Of a stretch of DNA of 64,000 bases, positions 11,860-24,086 are shown in pieces. The translations under genes were made by a program, and so were the position numbers. This stretch comes from Psilocybe azurescens. Taxonomy: Eukaryota; Basidiomycota; Agaricomycetes; Agaricales; Agrocybaceae. Positions within the stretch are counted from its first letter, which is position 1. Each line of letters starts with the position of its first letter. The notes below the pieces were generated by a model. That model was not told the origin of the DNA. It ran no database searches and was given only the letters and a program-made list of their open reading frames with translations. The DNA lies in assembly GCA_023853785.1 (NCBI GenBank), contig JAJIRX010000622.1:310001-374000 (forward strand), given 5' to 3'.

Positions 11860-14416
11860 TCACAAAAGTCCATCGCTTCTGATAGCACATTGACCGAAGC
11901 TCCTCTTAGGGAAGCCGTCGGGGTTGGGTAGGATATCCTGATAGATAGGCTGTGAATTCGAATCCCAGACCAAAAATGTATGCACTGACATGTTCAAATA
12001 TTCCAGTTGGGATACCCAGCGTGACGCATGCATTGGGAGAGTCCTGATAGGCGTTAAGATACCATATCCACAGGTGGTAAATCTGTGGCAATACTTACGA
12101 CAATCGCCCCGATATGACTCTCAACAGGAGCGGCAGAGAGTAAAAGGTCTGTAGACGGAGATTAGTTTATCCGACAAAGACTCAGCATAAACGCACAAGA
12201 TTGTTCCCGTGCTGTACGATCGATGGAATTAGCGACAGCGGATGAAAAGAGAGACTATTGTAGCGCACTATATCCGATCTAAGGGTACATCGTTAGAATT
12301 GACCTCAGAGTAACAGGAGGATGAAATTTTCTTGCCTTCATCAGGTACGCGATTGCATTAAGAGCAGCCTGTTTATAGGCAACAGATCTGGGACTACGTT
12401 AATGCCACAGCACTTGTCTCAAAAACATGAACGTACGCGTCCATGTTATATTGCTTGCCGTCGCCATCTGAAACGGACAAGAGCGTAATCATCGTGTATA
12501 AAGTGACTTTGTGAAGGATACTCACGGATGTCGACTCCCAGGCCTTCAAATACAAGCTGTAAAGTGTGATCACCACAAGGACTGCTTTCGTTGTGAATGC
12601 ACACACCTTCTGAGAGTACATTGGGTCAACAGGGGATGGCTGAATTTTTTTATCATGAGCGTGTACAATGCACAGAGAACTATAGTGCCCTACCAAGAAA
12701 ATCGGCTGCTTGAGGGCAAACTTCTCGACACCTCCTTTGATAATGCTTGTGCTGAAGGTGATTATTCCGGCCATTTCAATCGCCCCACAGAACGACATCT
12801 GCAGAAGAGCATAAATTATTGTGTAGAAGCGATGGGGTTCGTGTTAATACCTCTCCCTATTGCGAACGCAGTCAGTAACACGGAAGCCAACCCATAGAAA
12901 AGCACTAACGTCCCCCTGAGAGAAATGTAGATCTCCAACTGATAGGTTGGCTCCCTTGATGAACACAGGGAAGTAGCAGCGCGATCCTCTTGAATAATAC
13001 ATGAGATCTGCGTAGCGCGAGACATTCCAAGCTGGACCGGCCTACCGGGAAAGATTCTTGATCTACAAATGGACCACTATCACCAGCTGACGTTTAACTG
13101 CAAAGGAGAGACTCACGTCGCAATTTCCACCATGCTCTCGTCCTGGGATCGTCCTAGCCCCCTCTTTGTATATTTTCTCTTTGATGCTATCATCCAACTC
13201 TTGGCCAACATAGGCGCCTTTGGGCTCAGGGGGCAATGCAACGACAGGAATAGCATTAGGATGTTGGTCGATTAGCTCCTGTTCGCGCTTGTTCCAAGTC
13301 GCAAGCAATTCTGCAGAAGGCGCGGTTCCGATGAGGCCCGGGTGAGTTACTCCCGCAAAGCGAACGCCAGGAATGTGTCGGGAGGTAGCGTATATGCCTT
13401 AATTGTTGTTGGTTAGCAGTTCTTTGGAGACAATTGATGCAGCCATGAGAACGTACCCTTCAAGTCCCAGATTGCTTTTGCCGCCCTGCTTTTGAACTCA
13501 CGAGCTGTTGGAGAGTTATTTCAGATGTTTACACAAAGTAAAAGGAATCGTACCAAAAGGCCTCCACCATTTTCCAGTTCGAAGATGCCCTGGAGGCTAG
13601 TTTATGCAGGTTCCAGATATACAGACAAAAGACGCACAGTGTATCCCCATGGCATTTTCTCAAACGGTTGAACTGAGAAAGTTAAATTACAATTGAACCA
13701 TATCACTAAAGACAATCACACACCGTCAAGGATGTCGACAACTAAACAGTCTCCTGGTTCGGCTCCTTCGACTGCAATAGGCCCAGATAGGTTGTGTACC
13801 TTGTTCAAATCAACATCTTTGACATCGTCACTGTCTTAACGGGTCGCGAGAAATGATCAGCACTGCTTAGTCTCTAGTGTACTTGAGATGTTACTTACTA
13901 TCATTGTTCCCGATTTGTGCGCCCGTCCAATCTTTCTGCACGTTCAGATCAAACCCATTTTACAAGTCGCCAAACTTACCGACACACTCGATTTTGAAGG
14001 TCTTGAGATATAAAGGCATGAGACAAGGTATTCGCTCGATGTGATATTTGCATACCTCTCCTGGCTTCACTGTAGCGATAGGGGGATATCAGGGCTGAAG
14101 GTTCGCAGTCAGCGAGCACTTCAGGCATGAGATAGGGCCATAGCTTACTGCCAACGATTGTGAATTCCCTGCGTAGCATTTAAAATCAGAGGAAAGGCAC
14201 GTTCAAATAGAATGGAAACCTCACCTTTTGTTGCTCGGAAGGACTAGTACATCTCGATGGTTAGTGAGTGCTTTGTTAGACCGCTTATAAAACTCTCACA
14301 TAAAGGGATCAACCTAATTATGAAAGACCGGTTAAGATATATGAACATTGGTGGGCAATTAGCAGGCTCACTGATATCAGCGTAGGATAAGGGACAGAGT
14401 TCGCGGCAGTGGCCAT
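11860..14416 (-). CDS. formamidase/acetamidase (FmdA/AmdA family), 24 exons
   Basis: This enzyme family hydrolyses formamide (or acetamide) to ammonia and formate (or acetate); it is cytosolic and metal-dependent. Starting at 14416 (MATAANSVPYPTLIS), I can thread 24 exons to the stop at 11860, about 419 aa, the usual length. Conserved blocks in order are GIHNRWHPDIP, FKIECVDWTGAQIGNND, HNLSGPIAVEGAEPGDCLV, FELENGGG, IPGVRFAGVTHPGLIGTAPS, RTIPGREHGGNCDIKNLSRG, FIKGANLSVGDLHFSQGD, SFCGAIEMAG, LLLSAAPVESHIGAIVDSPN and CVTLGIPTGIFEH. Several exons are tiny: 14313-14300, 14243-14225, 14168-14149, 12278-12269 and 12211-12197. One intron starts with GC (after 12336). Frame is lost by one base twice: in the C5 run at 14081-14085 and at the exon end near 13554. 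Everything else is continuous, so indel errors or a very recent lesion are likely. Confidence 0.9.
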
Positions 14417-15253
14417 GAGGTGCTGTACAAGAGGTGCTGTACAAAGTAGATATCTGGCTAATGATGGCGACTGGCTGAACCATCCACTATATATGCCATA
14501 GATAAGAAGACTTTTAAGACTTCGACGCGTTTCCCCAGGTCAGTAGACATGGGAGAGCTGTCGTACTTAAGATATGATCTGGGAGATAAGCACAGGCCGG
14601 GTCCACAAGCTCGAGAGCTGATTGGATATCTTTCCAAGACAAAGACGTAGAGTGGGGATCTGGATCAAAGGACGATAGAGCACGGGGCCTCCTACGTGAG
14701 AAATATGCTGCAATGGCCATGCACTTCCTAGCGATTGTCGAGTGAATTGCTCTTGTCCTTGTGAGAACATGTCTTCGAGGTATTTGAATATTTTATTCTT
14801 ACTGAGTCTGGGAGATCAATGGAAAAAATTCAACATGGTACACACTACACGTCTCAATCAGGTTGCTGGTAGTTGCCGTTGCCAGAGATGTGGCCAATGA
14901 TAGCTGTGACTTCGCTTTCCGGAGATATGGAAGAGAGATGTCTTTTTGATCTCAGCTTCGGAGACTACCACATTGGCAACGAGTCACTGAAAGTTAACAC
15001 GAAATTGTACGGCTGTAGGTCCAATTTCATTCACATTTGATTATAGCTTACCAAGATCTTCCCCAACTATGATTGTTGACAACCTCATTCCTCGATGACA
15101 CAACACATCCCTCCAGGAATCAGAAAAAATGACATGGATAAATTAGAAAAGAAGATCGTCGAATACCTTGTCGAGTGTTATCGCGGAACGCATGCAAGGT
15201 TTCCTGTACATTTTTGGAGTCGAAGTAACGTGAAATGCAGTCATTTGGTTATA
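14417..15253. other. intergenic
   Basis: This is the upstream region of the formamidase gene. It contains a short imperfect tandem unit (GAGGTGCTGTACAA twice, at about 14418-14446). The frames present are short and unsupported. Confidence 0.35.
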
Positions 15254-15743
15254 CAGTAGACTTTCTCATAATGCATCGCGTCGGTGCGGCATTTTGGCTA
15301 TGCATTATGAGACTTATGCAACAGAGGAATTGTCACGTTAAGGTGACAAAAAGTGACCCCAGCAAGGACGTGACAGATAACTGATAAGATTGATAAGAAA
15401 AATACCTAATAACTAGGCCAAAAAATTAACGAGCGTTGATTCAACAGTATCCTGCCCATTTTTAGCTTATTTCAGTTGCTTTCTTGTTCAATATCTTTTC
15501 TGACAATAAAAATATATCACAAAACCCCATTTGAGAGCCGCAAATTTCCAAATAAATTCATTATCGTTACATGGTGACCATATAAAATACCTATCCAATA
15601 ATGCATACACTCCCATTTGGCCTATGCATTATGCGTTATGCATTATGCACGATTTTCTCTGCATATCACGGTGGTTTTCAAAAATTTCTATGCATTAGGA
15701 GAATTATGCATTAGTAGGACATGCATTATGAGAAAGTTTACTG
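15254..15743. mobile_element. MITE with 23-bp terminal inverted repeats and TA target site
   Basis: The left end CAGTAGACTTTCTCATAATG (15254 onward) is matched in inverse by the right end CATTATGAGAAAGTTTACTG (ending 15743), with one mismatch. The inverted match extends through ATGCAT. A TA dinucleotide flanks each side (15252-15253 and 15744-15745). The interior (490 bp in total) is AT-rich, has no ORF and carries several subterminal copies of TGCATTATG/CATAATGCA. A TA target duplication with a CAGT end is typical of the Tc1/mariner superfamily, pogo/Fot1 side. The element is therefore a non-autonomous relative. No transposase copy is in the window. Confidence 0.85.
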
Positions 15744-16107
15744 TACAACACACGCAAGTGTACACACTATACACATCTACACAACATCGATAAACCGTTT
15801 TCGATGAGAAGATGCCAGATTTTTCAAGTTTTGTTCGTATAAATGTGCATAACAGGTTTCATGTTTCTGCTTCAGCCATCTGTTTCGTGCTGTCTCTTGG
15901 CGATGTTTTCCAAATGTTTTCTCATTCATACCTGCTGGGGCGCTGTGAATGAGAAAAGAGTCATAAAGCACATATCTTGACATGGTTACAGAGAAATTTT
16001 GGACTCGTTTGAGACTGAACATAAGTGATAGAAGATATATTGGAAGTCTCCGAATATATTCCGGTTAAACGCCGCCAAAGAGTGTAGGCATTTTATTGGA
16101 GCCATAC
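15744..16107. other. intergenic between MITE and LTR
   Basis: I see an unsupported minus-strand frame (16022-15777) and nothing else. The retroelement target site CATAC ends this stretch at 16103-16107. Confidence 0.3.
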
Positions 16108-16415
16108 TGTGACAGATCGGTACTTATCCTACTTATCACGTTACCTCTTATTATCTTATCTTATTGCGTTGACTTCAACCCCTTTCGTCAACGCCCTTAT
16201 TTGATTCACTTCCCTATCTTACCATTCTACTCTTGGCTTTGCATCTGTTACTATCCAATGGACTATTAGATAGAGTATATAAAGAGGCCTATTGTACTAG
16301 ATTAGACCCCAGCGAATACAGTTGTTAAAACAGTCTTTCTCCTTCCCTCTAAGAAACCGTGTGCCGAAACAACCTCCTTGTTACTTATAGTCACTCGGAG
16401 TTACCTTTCGTCACA
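16108..16415 (+). repeat. 5' LTR
   Basis: It is 308 bp with TG...CA ends and matches 25260-25567 with one mismatch seen. It contains a TATA-like stretch GAGTATATAAAGAGG near 16276-16290, about 30 bp upstream of a plausible transcription start, so it probably drives the element. Confidence 0.95.
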
Positions 16416-16605
16416 TATTTTTGACTTCTACAACAACTCTTAAACAACCCGAAACCTTGCTAGTTCGCTACTAGCATTCTCCTATTTACTGTCGCCTCGA
16501 TGTCCGGAATTCTTTGGATTGATCACCCGAAGAACCACGCTTGGCAACAAACCCTAAATTTAAAAAATTCAGTACGTGTTACCTTATTTGTCCGTATCAC
16601 TAACT

Positions 16606-18889
16606 ATGGCATCTAGGCAACTAAGATCGCGTGTTATCCCCGGAGGAAACCGCGTACCTTCGCCCGAGCTTAAAAGCCCGGTGGCGCCCAACGTCCAAAC
16701 CCCACGCCGCTCATACAGCGACGTGGTGGCGTCGAGACCGTCTTCTCCCTCTGCAGAGGTAGAGAAGAGGGTTATTACCGAACCTCCCAAAGTATTGGTA
16801 GAGGACATTCATAATAATAATGAAAATCCTTTTGTGTCAGATGAACACAGCGACCCGAATATCACATCCTCTGAATCAGAGTCTGATAATGATGGTCCAT
16901 GGACCACCGTGCAAAGTAAGCGCAAAACGAGCCGCGAGTCATCCCGCCGCCGCAATAATGAAATAAGCACAGAAGTAGCTACGGATCCTGCCATTGATAA
17001 GGCAGAGAAATCCCTAACACAAGAACAGCAAAAGTTAATTGCTAAACGTAACAAGAAAGTCCGGCCGAGAGCGCTCCAGCTCACGCGGCGAAGGACCCTC
17101 TAAAGATAAGGGCAAAACTATTGACCCCCCGAGAATGGGGGAATCTCAGTATTTCCAACGTTGAATTAGATGTTCAAACTCAAAGAAAAGAATTTGAGAA
17201 ATTGGCAAAAGCTAAACGAAAGGAACAATTGAATCTCGTTACAGCTCCTAATCTACCCAGAACGCCCTGCGATAAGATTTGACCAGACTGCCGAACATGT
17301 CGCATGCCAACTGCGCAAAAACCCCTATCAGCGAGGCCGGTAGCGACGTTGATCCCAAATCCTTCCTGGGGGGCGGCACTGAAGAAAGTATCTTCTACAA
17401 GGAAAAAATCCCGCAAATCTAAGAAACGCACGGGCGACTACATCGTCCGAGAGCCCTTCATCAAGTTCAGAACCATCCTCTGGTGACCCAGATGGATCGG
17501 GATGACAGCTCGTCGAGCTCCGACGAATCGTCATTGCCGTCAGAAGACGACGAGCCAAAAACCAAGCCTTCCAAACACAAAAAACGCCCGGAACAAGGGG
17601 TCATCAAGTGCTAAAGCACTGAAACCTACCCCTATGATGGAAGCACGGACACCTGTGCATTCCACAGATTTGTAAAAGAAAGCAAATCATACCTGGAGGA
17701 CAGCGGTCTCCGCCCGGAAAAGATGGATCCCGGCGTTAGCCTACTTCATGGAGAAGAGGGCCTATGACTTCTATCTACAGAAAGTATCAATCAATGAAGA
17801 AAAATGGAAAATGTCGGACTTTTACAATGAACTATACAACTATTGTTTCCCGATTGATTACAGGCAGAAAGTCCGTAGAAAGTTCGAAAACGCTACACAG
17901 GGTAATAGACGTGTCAGCGAATTTGTGCATTACTTAGAAGAACAATGCAACTTAATTGGGTCAATCACCCAGAGCGATTTAGTCAATCGATTCTGGACAG
18001 GGAGCTCAGAAATAATCCAACGAGGCTTGTGGAGACAAGGCCTCCATCCGGACTTCGTCAACCTGGGATGAAGTCGTACGTTGTGCAGAGATAGTGGAAA
18101 TCTCTGAGAATGTCCGACCTCGCGATTCTCGTCCCAGCCAATCGGGCGCACCAAAGAGACCGACGTGAGCCTCGAGACCGACACGAATATCGAGACCGAC
18201 ACGAGTATCAAGACCGACGCGAATATCGTGGTAGACGCGACCATCGCGAGCGGCATGACAATCATGACCGACGACGAGACCGTGAGGACAGACCTAACCG
18301 ATATGATGGTCAGAATAGAGGATATAACGCATTTAACAAACCTCATGGAAACTCCTTCACCCAAGGAAGATACAATCCGCGTACTAGTAAAAACAATAAT
18401 TACAGAAGTAATAACAATCGCGAAAATAGGAATACCTTGTCTGAGAAAGAGAAATCAGAGAGGTTCGCGTCAGGACGATGTTTCCGTTGCAATGAGCAAG
18501 GACACATGTCTAGAAACTGTCCACAAGGAAGTAGCGTTAAGCACTCAGGAAATGGGCCGCCGGGAATGTCAACTCACAATATTGAACCAGCGGTGGAGGA
18601 CGACGCAAAAACGGACAGTTCCGGCGACTTCATAGAGGTCCTGGAGAGCATGCCCCTGGGGGCAGTCAGTTACTCATGGGACGATCCTCCATGGATTTCG
18701 AGACCATGGGCCTGTGCTCAAGATGAGATTGGTGATCCATTCACAATGAACATTACATACCAGCTAGGTACCGTAGTCACTTATCCCGGAGACGAGCGAT
18801 ATTGGTACGATTATAACGAGATGCACGGCGGACGATTTGTGGTGAAACATAATCCGGGCGTCGCAGTTATCTTATCAAAGACAGATTAA
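16606..18889 (+). pseudogene. gag: retrotransposon gag region, frame-broken
   Basis: The first frame starts at MASRQLRSRVIPGG (16606) and stops at 17103. Coding continues in other frames: KSGRERSSSRGEGPSKDKGK just before that stop, a capsid-like part (YDFYLQKVSINEEKWKMSDF, SEFVHYLEEQCNLIG) at 17748-18071, and an Arg-rich linker with a CCHC zinc knuckle (CFRCNEQGHMSRNC, 18478-18522) in the frame ending at 18889. At least three frame changes are needed to join these pieces. One is the short A run near 17060. Gag would form the virus-like particle and bind element RNA through the knuckle. Confidence 0.8.
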
Positions 18890-18921
18890 CTCGCTTTAGA
18901 ATAAACGTCTCCAAGCGACGT

Positions 18922-21900
18922 TTGAATAACTCCAAGTTTGACCTTCGAGGATGGTATGCTAAGCGGAGGGCGCGAGCTCTCGGTCTTCAACACACTCGAG
19001 GAACCTGGTTACCTTTTGGTCAACCTCTCACAGAGATTTCAATACATATATTGATGAGTGGAATACATACCAATTATCCGACCGCTGATCCTGCGATTGA
19101 GGATGATGTACGATTTTCTGTATACCCTACAAATACCAATCCAGAGTTGTACTGCATTGAGGACATGGATCTAAACATAGTCACAGTCGTTAAAAAGCGA
19201 TTACTAGAGAACCCTAGAATCAATTTAGTGTCCTGGTACACTCGATACTTGAATAAAAAGCAAACGTACAATGACCATTATACTAAACAAACATCCAAGC
19301 TATGTGAGCCGGGAACGTACCCCATCAAGAGTAAGGATGCGACTTACGGTGCTGAAGGACCCGGCGGGTCTGATCGACACAAAAAGCAGATTTGTTCGCT
19401 GGAGAGAATCGAACACGTCCTCCGTGAGTGCGCCCCCCATACCCTGGGGATGCAGACGATCACACAGTCTGTGCAAGTTCTCGCTTTGCAGTGGAGAAGG
19501 CAAGATACAATAGATACGCGATCTACGACAAGCATAGATGCTTCGAATCCTATCTGCACATAGACAGGCTGCGTCACCAGTTCTTTTCAGTTGGCCGATG
19601 GTACGCTGAAGAGTGCGCGAGGCACGCCGATATGTCGTTCCCTAGCTAAACGTCCGTGGAATGGCTCGAGACGCGTAGTATAGCCAATACACTCATCGGA
19701 GCACCTGTAGAAGATTTTGTGAATATAGTATTAAAAGCGCACAGCTCACATTACAATGATAGCTGCACAGTCCACCGTTCGAACACGGAATACAGAACTA
19801 TTGAGATAAAAGATATTCAGAATAACCAAACTACGAAACTACCTGAATCTTACCTGGGTAACGACAACTTCAATGTTGTTAAGTGGTATGACGATCAGAT
19901 GGATCAATTTGAGGTCACATCGAGTTATGTGCAGAAAACGAAAGAGGCGCTAAAAGACGCCACCAGGGAACCTAGTCTATGGGTCAGAATTAAAACCTTG
20001 GTTAATCAACTATTTAAAACCAAACCTAAGGAGGCTGTCAGCAATGTGGATTACAATGTTTCCGTGTTGAGTACAAACGATTACTTACAGCTATACGGTG
20101 TACAAGTGGATCGCAGATCTTATGTTGGACTTCAACGGAATGCGGCTGCTTTGAAAGACAAGCGCCGCCTCTTGCCTAAACCAGTAATCGTTAAAGTTAA
20201 CGTTAATGGACAACCCGTTCGGGCTCTGATCGATTCAGGTTCATTAGGCGACTTCATGTCAACAACGTTGGCTGATCAGCTAAAAGTAAAATTAAGAAAA
20301 CTGGCAGAACCTATCACCTTGCAGTTAGCGGTACAAGGCTCGCGATCTAAAATAAACGCTAGTACAGATGTCAGGTTTGAATATCAGGGAATCAACTCAA
20401 CACGAACCTTTGATATCGCGAACATAAGTAATTATGATCTAATCTTGGGTACACCCTTCATGTACCAACATTCCGTATGCATAGGGCTGAACCCCGCCCG
20501 TGTAGTAATCGGAAGCAACGACCCGCACCCCATGTTGTCGGGAACAGACACGAAACCAATGGTGCATGGATTGGACTTTGACACGGACGCTGTCAGTAAT
20601 GCCAGGGCGGAGCTGCGCCGCTATGCTGAACCCTTGTGTAAGGAAGTTGGAGAAACAGAGCTTCCTCCGCTGCGCTGTAATTAATCATTCTATACCCCTG
20701 ATTGACATAAATAAAACGTACCCGTGGCGCCCTTCGCGGTGCCCAGAAGCCTTCGAGCCCAATGGGCCGAGAAACGCGACGCTGTATTTGAAATCCGGAC
20801 GTTGGAAAATTACCTCTTCAGGTAATACGGTGCCAATGTTGCTGATCCCTAAGCCTCGTAAGAATAATGAACCAGCCGAACTACGCACGGTGTTTGACTT
20901 ACGAGAACGTAACAAGAACACTCGAAAAATGACGTCGCCAGCTCCCCGACATCGAGAGAATACTGCGTCGAGTGGCGAGACACCGGTATCGGTCATCCTT
21001 GGATGGTAAATCCGCATACGAGCAGATACGTATCGACCCGGATCATGTCGATCGTACTGCGGTAACAACGCCAGATGGCAATATGATTAGTCTGAGTAGT
21101 TCAGCAGGGCGATTGTAACGCACCTGCAACCTATCAAACATTAATGAATCACCTCTTCTCCCCACATATCGGCCGATTTATGGATGTTTACCTTGATGAT
21201 ATTTTGATCTATTCGGACACGCTGGAAGATCACATAAAACACGTTAAACTCGTGATTAATATCTTAAAACGCGAGAAACTATACCTGAGTAAGGGGAAGC
21301 TTAGCTTCCTGCAGAATGAACTATGCGTGTTGGGACGCGTCATTGATGATGAAGGAATCCGCATGGACGAAAACAAAGTCGACTCTGTAGTGGCCTGGAA
21401 AGTGCCTACCAATCAGCGACTTGTTGAGGGGATTTCTGGGTGCCGTTGGGTATCTAGTGGACGATGTGCCTGGCGTTAGAGTTCCGATGGGCGTACTGAC
21501 CGCACTTACCAGTGATACCGTACCGTTTTGTTGGACGTTCACTGAGCAGAGGGCGTTCGAAGACGTTAAGTCTTTAGTAGAGCGCACTAGGAATCATCAT
21601 CGTGTGCCGTTAAACTATGAGAAGACCGCACCGACTATCTGGATGGTCACAGACGGATGCGCTACGGGCGTGTCTGGCCTGGTGAGCCAGGGGTCGGACT
21701 GGAAGACGGCGCGCGTGGGCGGCATTCTATTCAGCCAAACTGAACTCCGCTCAGCAGAACTACGCGACCCACGAGATTGAAATGTTGGCGGGGATTGAGA
21801 CGATGCTACGCCATCGCGACCTACTACAGGGCGTTTTGCTTCAAGTGGGTGACAGATCATAAAGGTCTGACTCACCTGCTGAATCAGAAAGACCTCTCCG

Positions 21901-23900
21901 GTCGTCAGGCACGCTGGATAGAGAAGGTATCGTCCTTCGACTTTGAGGTGATGTACATGCCGGGCAGCGAGAACGTTGTGGCGGACGCGTTGTCTCGTGA
22001 TCTATTCGAATGAGTCGCCTGGGACGATACGGGCGCTGTAGTGAATACACGTACCATGATGTAGTCGACGACGACGTCGACGTGGAGTACGGACGTCCCA
22101 TGCTGGCAGGGATTGAGGCCAGGGTCGCTGTATCGCACGCCGTCCTCGCGAGGGTCATCCTTCCAGCGGGAGACGGGTCGCACCGAGACTTCTAGAGAAT
22201 TTGCGGCGCTGGATGCGCGATCACTTCACGTTGAAGCCCCCTGTCCAACGAAAGGAGGGCGGATCAACGCGCAAAAAGGCAACGGCGATCAAAACAAAGC
22301 CGGTTTCGACGTCAGCCAAGCATGCGAAGTTGCCGCAACAGGAAAACATTCCGTTACCAGATATGGAAACCGACATAAACTTACCAGATGAAGAAGTTAG
22401 CCAAGAACTTCCAGCAGTATTGGAGTTCGCCTCCACTACAGAGGATGGCATTGACATAATAGAAGAAATCCGTAATCAATATGGGAGTGACCCATTCTTT
22501 GGAATGATTATTACTGAACCCAAATCATACAAGAATTTTGAAGTCACTGAGGGTCTAATTCACCTCAAAGAAAAGGGACAAACCCTGCTCTGCATACCAA
22601 AAATATTGATAAAGGGTCGCAGCATTCGTGAAATCGTAATATCTGAAGCTCACTCAATGCTTGCGCATTTAGGATCAGCTAAGACCACTGACTACTTACG
22701 ATCTCAAGTCTGGTGGAAGGACCTCGTCTCGGACGTCAAATCATATTGTAGTTCATGCGATACATGCAAACGGAGTAAACCCAGTAACCAAAAACCGTAC
22801 GGATTATTGAATCCGCTTCCTGTACCATTCACTCCTTGGGAGTCAATCGGAATTGACTTTGTCGGACCCTTACCTGAGTCTAAAAACAGGGACGGATCGT
22901 TTAATTCAATAACCGTCGTGATATGTTTGTTAACGGGAAAGGTGCATTTAATACCTAGTCGCACCGACTATACGGCTCGGCAAGTCGCAGAACTTATCTT
23001 TGAGCACGTCTATAAGTTACATGGACTACCTAAGAATATCATAAGTGACCGTGATGTTTTATTCACAAGCATCTTCTGGTCGCATTTACATGATCTGATT
23101 GGAACTAAGCTAAAAATGTCGAGTGCATATCATCCTCAAACGGATGGATCAACTGAACGTGCCAATCGTACTATCAATCAAATGCTACGACAGTGCGTGA
23201 ACAGAACGCAGTCGGACTGGGTACCTAAGTTACCCAGCATTGAATTCGCAATCAACTCCGCATGATCCGATAGCACGGGATATGCACCTTTCTTTCTGAT
23301 TAACGGCCGCATGCCGCGGTCAATGATTTGGAATGCAGCCAAAGATAATGAATACCCATCCGTTCGGGTCTTTGCACAACAAAAGAAATTAGCATTAATA
23401 GAAGCCCATGATAGTATATTAGCGGCTCGAGTGAAACAAACGAGGGACGCTAACCGTAAACGACAACTGTCACCGTTTAATGAAGGCGACTTAGTTTACC
23501 TGTCCACAAAGAACATAAATTATCCAAAAGGGTTAGCTCGTAAGCTTATCCCTAAATATGTTGGACCTTATAAAATTATCAAAGACTATGGGAACCAGTC
23601 TTATAAATTAGATTTATCCCCTTCACTCAAACAGAGAGGGGTCCATGATGTTTTTCATGCGGCATTGCTGCGAATCCATCATCCTAACGATGATCGCTTA
23701 TTTCCCGGCAGATTGGATGAGAATATCATGCGCTGACGACATCAGGGGGAACAGAATGGGCGATCAAAAAATTTTATCACATTACAGAGCGGGAGAAGAT
23801 TCTGTATTCGGAAACCAAGTGGAAGGCGGGAGACGTCACCTGGTTGGCAGCGGAGCGCCTTGCCTAAACGCAAGCACTCATGGCCTATCTTGACCTCATC
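18922..23900 (+). pseudogene. pol: retrotransposon pol region (PR-RT-RH-IN-chromodomain), frame-broken
   Basis: A linker of unclear role (18922-19650) is followed by the protease (active site ALIDSG near 20223-20243). The reverse transcriptase has LRTVFDLRERNKNTRK, the QQGDCNAPATYQTLMNH block and catalytic YLDD at 21189-21200. RNase H ends with KWVTDHKGLTHLL and ADALSR. The integrase (22201-23265) has an H-C-C zinc region (YCSSCDTCKRSK) and DDE-type residues in GIDFVGP, SDRDVLF and STERANR. The C-terminal domain (23311-23736) has DLVYLSTKNI and KYVGPYKI. A tail with KWKAGDVTWLAAERL at about 23750-23870 resembles a chromodomain. Frame breaks occur near 20684, 21110, 21470, 21780, 22010 and 23265. 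Despite this, domain sequences look undecayed. Confidence 0.85.
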
Positions 23901-24086
23901 GGGTCGATACGGTTGCGGCATTGCCCAAAGGCACGGAAAGCTTCCCAACAAGGATCCGCACTTACTCTTTTGAGCTGAGCCCCTGTGCTCAAATTATATA
24001 TTTATATATACCCTCACTCTGTATCTGTTTTTCTGTCGTTCTTTGTGCACCTATTATCTGTTTGACATTCTCTCCTATTCTTTCTA

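Noticed and set aside
11940..11970. Possible tRNA T-arm (GAATTCGAATCCC)
   Set aside because: It lies in a formamidase intron and no acceptor, D or anticodon stem can be folded around it.
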